Below are positions 6,475 through 11,716 of a stretch of 11,716 bases of DNA, piece by piece; position 1 is the stretch's first letter, and every line of letters starts with the position of its first letter. The DNA comes from JAYTQQ01 sp043784965. GTDB lineage: Bacteria > Bdellovibrionota > Bdellovibrionia > Bdellovibrionales > JAMPXM01. The stretch is from positions 1-11,716 of the forward strand of contig JAYVXS010000266.1 of NCBI GenBank assembly GCA_043784965.1, written 5' to 3'. The notes beneath the pieces were generated by a model that worked only from the letters and a program-made list of their open reading frames with translations, did not search any database and was not told where the DNA came from. Both the position numbers and the translations under genes were made by a program.

Positions 6475-8017
6475 ATTCGTATTTTTCGCAGCGATAGAGT
6501 GAGTAAAATTGCGAACTTCTTTCAAATTTAAAGAGTCTACTAAACTCTTCAGTCCAATTGGCGGAAAAAACTTCGCCGCGAAATTTTTGCATTCCCCAAG
6601 GATGTTCCCCTTTCGGTAAAATGATATAAGGAATGGCGCAGGTTCTAAATAAATCTATAGTACTTTGTGGAATCATTATACCGGACCCATTCATGTACAT
6701 AACTGCGCTATGATCGAGGATCATACTGTCCCCAGTAGAAACCAACTCAGGTTTGTAGTAGCTGAGCTCCATCTGAGAGTTGTCACCATATCCTAGCTCC
6801 ACCGGACCTGGGCCACAACTCGCTCGCAGAGTCTTGAGATCATTTCGTTGGGCGATTTGTAATGGCCAGTCTGCAAAATACTTCCATAGAGCTTTTTGAC
6901 TTAGAAAGGCATCGTAGGACAATCCAAGAATTAGACAGATTAGGTAAAACTGCGATCTTGCTGGTAATGAGCGACAACTAGTGAAAATAAAATATGCGAG
7001 CAATCCAAAAAATGGCATAAAGTGGTGCGTACCGGCGCCGACAAGACTGCCAAATGCACCAGCTATAAACGAACTAACAATGACTGCCCAAAAGGTCCAT
7101 TTTTGTTTTTGATGAAAATTCATCAGTACTACAAAAATTAGAAAAGCCGAAAAATAGGTCGTGTTGCTAGTTGCAAGCTCGATGCTCAAACCATGTTTTG
7201 AAGACACCTGAAGCCAAAGTATATAATTAGAAACCGATACATTAGGCAAAAGAAAAGGCAAAACCGTGACCACTGCTGCGGTGATTGCACTAAGCGAAAG
7301 GCCCTGCCAAGACCAGGTTGCCCTCCGGGACTCCCATGAAAATACTGCAAGAGGAATAAAATATACGAAACCGTGAGCCTTGCAGCCCTCACTTAGACCC
7401 ATCAGTAGCCCTGCCGTAAAAAAGAATAAGCGGGGGCGTGAATTTCCCCAGAGTTCAAGCGAAAGAATCGCACAAATTACATAGGCTATAATGAAAGAAT
7501 CTGGCCTCATTACAAAAGAATAATTATCAAATCCTAACCAGCAAAGACAAACGAAACCGATAGCGCTGAGTGCGTATTTGACCTCGCCAGTAGAGCGTTT
7601 GACTGCATGAAACAATGCTGCAAGAGCCATTACAAAATTAGCCAGCCCCATAAGCTTTGAAGATTGTATAGCAAACGGGCCAGGCACCAAGAAAAGTGAG
7701 TTTGCCACTGTATTCCAGGGTCCATACAATAGAGAATACCTCGCCGGATAATCGAGCGGGGTATAAATCGGTTGAGCATTTCGCCAAGCTTCAGCAATGA
7801 GTGCCAAATTGACTTCGATATAACTAAAATAACTAAAAGAAAGAACGTACAAGACTGCAGTGATAATTAACCAGCTCGCCGCAAGCAAACTTAGTGTCGA
7901 GGCGACCTTTGGCTTTATAACAAAGATACTTAATGACCCCTTCAGCCAATATTTTTTCACTAAAAATAAAAGTACTAAACTAAGAACGACATTGATGAAG
8001 AGTGAATCTATTTTCAT
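6473..8017 (-). CDS. Polytopic membrane glycosyltransferase-like protein (GT-C / GT39-like)
   Basis: A 514-residue inner-membrane protein with roughly ten or more hydrophobic segments and a soluble C-terminal periplasmic part (about 390-514). The first large loop after the second membrane segment has an acidic residue (E68 in YIEVNLALIAEAW) and QPIYTPLDYPARYSLLYGP (82-100). This resembles the ExxNL...GxPLYT...RYxLLYGP pattern of GT-C-fold transferases that use polyprenyl-phosphate sugars, and RPDSF (171-175) also fits that group. Family membership is by pattern and topology; donor and acceptor are unknown. No clear SD precedes the ATG, where the upstream sequence is A/T-rich. The last codon and stop fall at the edge of the palindromic element. 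It is alone on the minus strand, convergent with the mini-protein gene and divergent from a broken sugar-epimerase gene, suggesting a surface-glycan locus. Confidence 0.72.
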   Translation of the reverse strand: MKIDSLFINVVLSLVLLFLVKKYWLKGSLSIFVIKPKVASTLSLLAASWLIITAVLYVLSFSYFSYIEVNLALIAEAWRNAQPIYTPLDYPARYSLLYGPWNTVANSLFLVPGPFAIQSSKLMGLANFVMALAALFHAVKRSTGEVKYALSAIGFVCLCWLGFDNYSFVMRPDSFIIAYVICAILSLELWGNSRPRLFFFTAGLLMGLSEGCKAHGFVYFIPLAVFSWESRRATWSWQGLSLSAITAAVVTVLPFLLPNVSVSNYILWLQVSSKHGLSIELATSNTTYFSAFLIFVVLMNFHQKQKWTFWAVIVSSFIAGAFGSLVGAGTHHFMPFFGLLAYFIFTSCRSLPARSQFYLICLILGLSYDAFLSQKALWKYFADWPLQIAQRNDLKTLRASCGPGPVELGYGDNSQMELSYYKPELVSTGDSMILDHSAVMYMNGSGIMIPQSTIDLFRTCAIPYIILPKGEHPWGMQKFRGEVFSANWTEEFSRLFKFERSSQFYSLYRCEKYE

Positions 8018-8336
8018 AGACTTTAATTAATGCTTTACGAAAGACATTTGCGCCAATTTCGCCAATTTCGCCATGTATTTTAGTAGGCGAAGCCTAAGCT
8101 TGTGTCAAATTGTATTTATTAAAGAGGACGCCGGATAGTCAACAGCGCACACTTGAATTGAGTATAGTTTTGAGCGGACTGGGCATCGGCGAAGCGTATC
8201 CGTTGCAATGCGCTCTATCCAGAGCCCTTATTAATAATTGGAATTCTCTTGGCAAGAATATCTTATGTGAGCTAAATCTTTAAGGCCCGAGTAGAAATAA
8301 TTGCAAAGCTATTAAGCCGAATAATCGAGGTGCCCA
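8018..8336. other. Gene-poor 319-nt divergent intergenic region
   Basis: I see no credible gene here; all frames are interrupted. It holds a 9-bp tandem repeat (8051-8073), a small hairpin TAGGC-gaa-GCCTA (8084-8096), a second hairpin GCTCT/AGAGC (8212-8225) and a weak possible promoter (TCAACA 8139-8144, 18 nt, TATAGT 8163-8168) directed to the epimerase pseudogene. It separates two divergent genes, so promoters for both should lie here, though none is convincing. Confidence 0.5.
8051..8073. repeat. 9-bp tandem repeat CGCCAATTT, 2.6 copies
   Basis: CGCCAATTT occurs twice in a row, followed by a partial third copy CGCCA, 34 nt upstream of the minus-strand glycosyltransferase start. It could be slippage or a repeated binding site; nothing distinguishes these. 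Confidence 0.6.
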
Positions 8337-9366
8337 ATGAAATTTCTGATAACAGGTGGCTGCGGTTTTCTTGGCAGCAATCAGCAATCTAGCGAGTGAA
8401 GTTCTCGCGCGCAGAGAAGAGCTGATCGTGCTCGACAATTTGAGCCGCACTGGCTCGGAGCAGAATCGCAAGTGGATTCAAACCAAGGGTGATTTCAAAT
8501 TCTATCAAGTAGATACGCGTAAAAGTTAGGACATCGAAAAAATAGTTAAGGATGTTTGCCCTGATGTGGTCTTTCACTTGACCGGACAAGTAGCAATGAC
8601 CACTTCTCTTGAGGACCCGAAGAGTGACTTCGAAACAAATGTGGTGGGCGGCAATAACATACTCGAGGCCGTTCGAAGCTTTGCCCCTCGAGCCATTGTT
8701 TTTTATTCATCTACTAATAAGGTTTATGGCGACTTTTCGGACATCCGATTCATAGAAGAGCCAACGCGCTATACTGCGGCTGATTTTAAAAATGGCTTTT
8801 CTGAAAATGTGTCGCTCAACTTTCAATCTCCTTATGGCTGCTCTAAGGGTGCGACTGATCAATATATGTTAGATTATTTTCGCGCTTTCGGGATACGAAC
8901 TGTGGTCTTTCGTCACTCGACAATATTTGGCGGCAGACAATTTGCCACCTACGATCAAGCTTGGATCGGATGGTTTATTGGGCAAGCATTACTTGAGAAA
9001 AAATCTCTATTAAAAGAGCCTTTCACAATTTCTGGAGACGGCAAACAAGTTCGCGACATTCTATTCGCATCGGACTTGGTTCAATGCTACTTTGCAGCCC
9101 TTGAAAAAATTGATCAAACTCAGGGCCAAGCTTTCAATATTGGCGGAGGAATGGCAAATTCACTTTCATTGCTTGAACTCTTTGATATTTTAGAATCTGA
9201 ATTGAATGTAAAATTGAAATATCGCAAGCTCCCCTGGAGACATTCTGACCAAAAGGGTTTTGTCGCCGACATACAAAAAGCAAAAAATTACTTTGGATGG
9301 GCGCCTAAAACCGATCGAAAAACAGGACTTCGTGAGATGATCGCTTGGATAAAATCGAATGAATGA
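8337..9366 (+). pseudogene. CDP-paratose/tyvelose 2-epimerase-like gene, frameshifted and with a nonsense codon
   Basis: Short-chain (extended SDR) NAD-dependent sugar-nucleotide epimerase of the CDP-tyvelose epimerase type, which would act in the cytoplasm making deoxysugar precursors for O-antigen-like glycans. The ATG at 8337 with GAGGTG upstream begins MKFLITGGCGFLGSN (Rossmann GGxGFxG), but a 7-bp tandem duplication of AGCAATC (8376-8382 and 8383-8389) shifts the frame into a TGA at 8397. Removing one copy restores GSNLASEVLARREE...DNLSRTGS. A second lesion is an in-frame TAG at 8527-8529 (KS-stop-DIEKIV). After that the frame is intact to 9366 and shows SSTNKVYGD, SPYGCSKGATDQY (the YxxxK catalytic pair), FGGRQFATYDQ and GDGKQVRDILFASDL. 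An internal GTG start at 8566 could yield a 266-residue piece without the nucleotide-binding site, which should be inactive. Epimerase assignment is strong at family level and moderate for the substrate. Confidence 0.88.
8376..8389 (+). repeat. 7-bp tandem duplication causing a frameshift
   Basis: AGCAATC is present twice in direct succession inside the Rossmann motif of the epimerase gene. One copy is exactly what the protein frame needs (Gly-Ser-Asn-Leu-Ala), so the second copy is the inactivating event. Confidence 0.88.
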
Positions 9367-9474
9367 ATTAAGTGTCGTCATACCTTCATATCGCGAAGAA
9401 GAAAATCTGCGCCTTTTATTGCCACGTTTGAAAAACGTCTTAGAGCTGATTTAAAAGACCTAGCAAAATTGTAA
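9359..9474 (+). pseudogene. Truncated family-2 glycosyltransferase, N-terminal fragment
   Basis: The ATG at 9359 overlaps the end of the epimerase gene by 8 nt. It encodes MNELSVVIPSYREEENLRLLLPRLKN..., the standard opening of GT2 (GT-A fold) nucleotide-sugar transferases (xVVIPxYxEExNLxxLLPxL). The frame stops at TAA 9452-9454 after 31 residues. In the +1 frame, assuming one missing A in the A5 run near 9431-9435, it could continue as RLRADLKDLAKL to a TAA at 9472-9474. Either way only about 30-40 residues of a normally more than 220-residue protein remain; the DxD and other catalytic motifs are absent. The fragment ends where the left inverted repeat of the two-component cassette begins, so loss by insertion or deletion is likely. 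Overlap with the epimerase shows they once formed an operon. Confidence 0.75.
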
Positions 9475-9499
9475 CAATTATTTTTGCGCGGGCCCTAAG
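9463..9499 (+). repeat. Left inverted repeat of the two-component cassette
   Basis: This 37-nt arm is the reverse complement of 11621-11658 with a few mismatches and one indel. The inner 22 nt (9478-9499) match exactly and include TTTTTGCGCGGGCCCTAAG. It has its own fold-backs (AATTG-TAA-CAATT and GCAAAA...TTTTGC). Confidence 0.85.
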
Positions 9500-9546
9500 T
9501 AGAATTCAAGCTATTTACACATTCATATTTTAGCAGATTGTCTTTG

Positions 9547-9566
9547 CGCATTGACATCATAATGCG
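9547..9566 (+). promoter_or_regulatory. Dyad CGCATT-N8-AATGCG overlapping a TTGACA box
   Basis: A perfect 6-bp inverted repeat (9547-9552 and 9561-9566) contains a consensus -35-like TTGACA (9551-9556), 19-38 nt before the response-regulator ATG. It could be an operator for autoregulation. No good -10 at 17 nt is seen (CAACAT at 9574-9579). If that pairing is used the transcript would be leaderless, consistent with the lack of a Shine-Dalgarno. Confidence 0.35.
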
Positions 9567-9584
9567 TCTGCCTCAACATTAAAT

Positions 9585-10271
9585 ATGGCAATTGTTATCG
9601 TTGAAGATGAAGTCCGAGTTCTCAGTTTTTTAACTGAAGCTCTTCGCAAAGAGGGCTACGTCATTCATCCTTGTGAAACCTACGAATCGGCTCTAGAGAC
9701 AATTAAAGCTCTGAGCAAAGAAATTGAAGTTTTAGTCCTGGATCGCCTTCTAGGACGACAAGATGCGATTAGCCTAATACCTATTGCAAAAAAAGAAGCG
9801 CCAAATGTTCGTATTTTGATTCTATCTACAATAAATGACCCCGCACAAAAGGCGGCCGCACTTGACCTCGGCGCCGACGATTACCTTGGCAAACCTTTTT
9901 CTCTTGTTGAATTGTCGGCGCGTATTCGATCGCTATCGAGAAGGCAAGAGTCAAAGGAGGGGCGCCGCGGAAATTTTATTTTCAATGTTAGGGATCTCAC
10001 GGTCCATGCGCTCGATCACAAGGTCACGGTTAATCAAAAGCCGGTGGATCTATCAAATAAAGAATATCTCTTGCTGTTAACCTTAATTGAACATCCGGGT
10101 CGGGTTTATAATAAATTTCAATTGCTGGACAAAGTATGGGACACGCAATTTGATATTGAATCCAATGTGGTTGAAGTCACCATTAAGAATTTGCGCAAAA
10201 AACTCTCAGGCGCCGGCTCAACCACCGAAATATTGAGCCGTCGAAATATTGGATATTGGATTGAAGCGTAG
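9585..10271 (+). CDS. OmpR/PhoB-family response regulator
   Basis: Cytoplasmic DNA-binding partner of the kinase that follows. Residues 1-118 are a receiver domain with acidic E7/D8 (VEDE), phospho-acceptor D53 (VLVLDRLLG), S81/T82 (ILILST) and the conserved K103 with cis-Pro (GKPFS). Residues about 130-228 are a winged-helix DNA-binding domain (LSNKEYLLLLTLIEHPGRVYNK; SNVVEVTIKNLRKKL; RNIGYW). At 228 residues it is a full-length family member. No SD precedes the ATG; the first codon is placed there because the receiver beta-1 strand (AIVIVEDE) starts immediately after it. The kinase start overlaps its stop codon, so the pair is co-translated. The target genes and the stimulus are not evident; the pair lies within inverted repeats and may have been acquired. 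Confidence 0.94.
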   Translation: MAIVIVEDEVRVLSFLTEALRKEGYVIHPCETYESALETIKALSKEIEVLVLDRLLGRQDAISLIPIAKKEAPNVRILILSTINDPAQKAAALDLGADDYLGKPFSLVELSARIRSLSRRQESKEGRRGNFIFNVRDLTVHALDHKVTVNQKPVDLSNKEYLLLLTLIEHPGRVYNKFQLLDKVWDTQFDIESNVVEVTIKNLRKKLSGAGSTTEILSRRNIGYWIEA

Positions 10272-11625
10272 ATTTATATTAAGTATTGGGATCGTTCTTA
10301 CGCTTTCGCTTACTGCCGTGGGGCTCATTCAATATTTTCTTTTTCGAGCTGAGCAATTTCACTATATCGATCAACAAATTGAAACGACGGCATCACTACT
10401 TATCTCCTCAGATTTGAACAGTGTCGAATTGAAAGAATTTGAAGATGCTCAAGAGGTAGTCGAAAGTGTTGTTAACGGAGAAAAACTAAACCAATTTGTA
10501 ATTATTTTTAATCGCAAGGGTAAAATGGTTTATCGGTCTAAAAATGCACAGATGGTGCCAAACGATATCTCGACCGATCAGCAGTGGCAGACCATTGTAA
10601 AGAATGGGCACTTTATTCGTATTCTCACTTTGCCATTAGAAAAAAATATCACCGCGGGACCGCATCGTATTCTGCAAACCGGTATTATTCTCGATGCCGA
10701 TCTTATTAGATGGCGAAGTCTTGGTCGACATATTGTATTTTACAGTGTGCTTATTATTTTACTGGTCATTGGAGTCACCTGGAGTTTGTCTAAGACTTTA
10801 CTACGCCCACTGGTAGAGCTCAGTCATTTTCTAAAATATCTAGCGAACCAATTTGACGAAAAGAAACTCGTCGTTGGCAGCACCGCAACCATTACTCTAC
10901 CCCATGATATTCAAAAATCAAAGGATGAGTTCGGCGATTTAGTTCAAGCCGCCCAAAGCTTACACTCTCGCATTCTGCAAAGCCTCAAAACAACGCAGGT
11001 TTGGACAGCACAAATGGCCCATGAGCTAAAAACTCCGCTCACTATATTAAGTAACTGCCTTGAAGGCTTTCATCTTGCAAATAGCGAATCCGAAAAAGAA
11101 AAAGCTATAAAAGATTCACAAAGTGAAGTTGCCCATCTGAATAAACTAATTAGTAGTTTTTTAGAGTGGACATCAGCCGAAAACTTTCCGGTTAGTCATG
11201 CAGAACTGCATGCTCTTAAACTTAAGAATGTTGTTGAAGAAACTGCCACCCGTATTTTAAGAAGCTACCCTAATCGAATCACTATAAAAGCAGATTCAAA
11301 TTTAACTCTCTTTGCTCAGCCCGGATTTCTCGAGCAAGCCATTTCAAATCTTGTGATCAATGCACTCAAATATTCGCCCGGAAACGTGCAAGTCGTCCTT
11401 GAGAACCAAACACTTTCAATTCTTGATGAAGGCAGCGGTATTCCAAAACATGTCTTAGAAAATCTTGGCCAGCCATTTAACTATGCCCACAAAACTCCTC
11501 ATGGCTTCGGCCTAGGGCTCGCTTGGGTCGCGACCATTTGCCGTAAATACCAATGGGAATTAAGATTTGAAGATCGACCTGAAGGTGGTTTCTGTGCTCG
11601 CATTCGCTTTCCCGCTCAAGCTTAG
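10261..11625 (+). CDS. Membrane sensor histidine kinase
   Basis: Inner-membrane kinase that autophosphorylates and passes phosphate to the adjacent regulator. From the TTG at 10261 it has 454 residues; a TTG at 10249 adds four residues and cannot be excluded, as neither has a good SD. Order of parts: TM1 (about 6-28, after KRRF), a periplasmic sensor of about 125 residues with mixed alpha/beta character, TM2 (about 158-176), HAMP linker (about 177-240), HisKA with H254 in MAHELKTPLTIL, then HATPase_c with N367 (NLVINALKYSP), D389 (DEGSGIP) and GFGLGL (414-419). All boxes are intact. The regulator overlaps it by 11 nt. Its TAG stop is embedded in the right inverted repeat. The sensor domain is not one I recognise, so the signal is unknown. 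Confidence 0.93.
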   Translation: MKRRFILSIGIVLTLSLTAVGLIQYFLFRAEQFHYIDQQIETTASLLISSDLNSVELKEFEDAQEVVESVVNGEKLNQFVIIFNRKGKMVYRSKNAQMVPNDISTDQQWQTIVKNGHFIRILTLPLEKNITAGPHRILQTGIILDADLIRWRSLGRHIVFYSVLIILLVIGVTWSLSKTLLRPLVELSHFLKYLANQFDEKKLVVGSTATITLPHDIQKSKDEFGDLVQAAQSLHSRILQSLKTTQVWTAQMAHELKTPLTILSNCLEGFHLANSESEKEKAIKDSQSEVAHLNKLISSFLEWTSAENFPVSHAELHALKLKNVVEETATRILRSYPNRITIKADSNLTLFAQPGFLEQAISNLVINALKYSPGNVQVVLENQTLSILDEGSGIPKHVLENLGQPFNYAHKTPHGFGLGLAWVATICRKYQWELRFEDRPEGGFCARIRFPAQA

Positions 11626-11658
11626 GGCCCGCGCAAAAATAAGTATTACAACTTTTGC
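11621..11658 (-). repeat. Right inverted repeat of the two-component cassette
   Basis: This 38-nt arm is the inverted copy of 9463-9499 and begins one codon-fraction before the kinase stop (TAG 11623-11625 lies inside it). Its own fold-back GCGCAAAA (11631-11638) with TTTTGCGC (11653-11660) could act as a 3' hairpin, but no T tract follows. Confidence 0.85.
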
Positions 11659-11716
11659 GCAGTGGATTTTGAATCAGATCAAGGCGGAAGGAGGAACGGC
11701 TAGCCAGAGGCGCTAA
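11642..11716 (+). other. Open frame without start ending at the window edge
   Basis: Read in the frame of the final TAA (11714-11716), this encodes SITTFAQWILNQIKAEGGTASQRR. It has no start codon of its own here and partly overlaps the right repeat. It could be the C-terminal remnant of a gene cut by the cassette or chance. The F-x-x-W-I-L pattern recalls the end of some LysR-type regulators, but that is too short to assign. Confidence 0.2.

Larger units (their letters stand above)
9463..11658. mobile_element. Putative inverted-repeat-bounded cassette carrying a two-component system
   Basis: About 2.2 kb bounded by inverted repeats (9463-9499 and 11621-11658) with a 22-bp identical core. Inside are only a response regulator and a histidine kinase, both in the same direction and occupying nearly all the space; there is no transposase or integrase. 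The left end lies against a truncated glycosyltransferase fragment. No clear target-site duplication is seen: GC flanks the possible outer ends but is itself part of the palindromic sequence. A non-autonomous transposon mobilised in trans is the favoured reading. Resident duplicated repeats flanking an ordinary operon are the alternative. Confidence 0.55.

Noticed and set aside
7186..7392. Minus-strand 68-residue frame
   Set aside because: Shadow of the membrane glycosyltransferase in another frame.
8566..9366. Intact 266-residue epimerase starting at GTG 8566
   Set aside because: The in-frame sequence upstream clearly encodes the rest of the same fold (DNLSRTGS, GDFKFYQVDTR) and the Rossmann motif; the short frame is the remainder after mutations.
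1..11716. CRISPR arrays, tRNA or rRNA genes
   Set aside because: No regularly spaced repeats, no tRNA-like TTCGA arms with CCA ends, and no rRNA-like stretches were recognised on either strand.

Overview
The window looks like chromosomal DNA from a Gram-negative bacterium, most likely Bdellovibrionota. This is inferred from the moderate A+T content, an ileS-lspA-lgt operon preceded by a conserved hypothetical gene of a kind I associate with that lineage, and an Lgt with the GRxxCFxxGCC signature rather than the enterobacterial GRxxNF form. No 16S rRNA or lineage-specific marker is present, so the assignment is an inference.

Left part (1-1101): a small hypothetical gene that may begin outside the window, then an exported 134-residue unknown protein on the minus strand.

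Central housekeeping block (1102-5895): an unknown soluble protein, then a tight operon of ileS (isoleucyl-tRNA synthetase), lspA (signal peptidase II) and lgt (prolipoprotein diacylglyceryl transferase). lspA overlaps ileS by 4 nt and lgt overlaps lspA by 23 nt. Lgt lipidates prolipoproteins and LspA then removes their signal peptides. Next comes a probably well-expressed exported Ala/Pro/Lys-rich mini-protein (6018-6221) with a good SD and a strong terminator.

Envelope-glycan and mobile region (6296-9474): an approximately 180-bp near-perfect palindrome (MITE-like) sits between the mini-protein terminator and the stop codon of a minus-strand GT-C-type membrane glycosyltransferase gene. After a 319-nt gene-poor stretch comes a broken CDP-paratose/tyvelose-type epimerase gene (7-bp tandem duplication plus a nonsense codon), translationally overlapped by the first ~30 codons of a family-2 glycosyltransferase. 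That fragment stops at the next element. The region looks like a decaying surface-polysaccharide locus.

Right part (9463-11658): a two-gene two-component system (OmpR-family response regulator plus membrane histidine kinase) is bracketed by ~37-bp inverted repeats with a 22-bp identical core. There is no transposase gene between the repeats. The left repeat begins where the glycosyltransferase fragment ends, and the right repeat contains the kinase stop codon. This looks like a non-autonomous mobile cassette carrying a signalling pair and is the most unusual structure in the window. The last 75 bases form an open frame without a start that ends exactly at the window edge.
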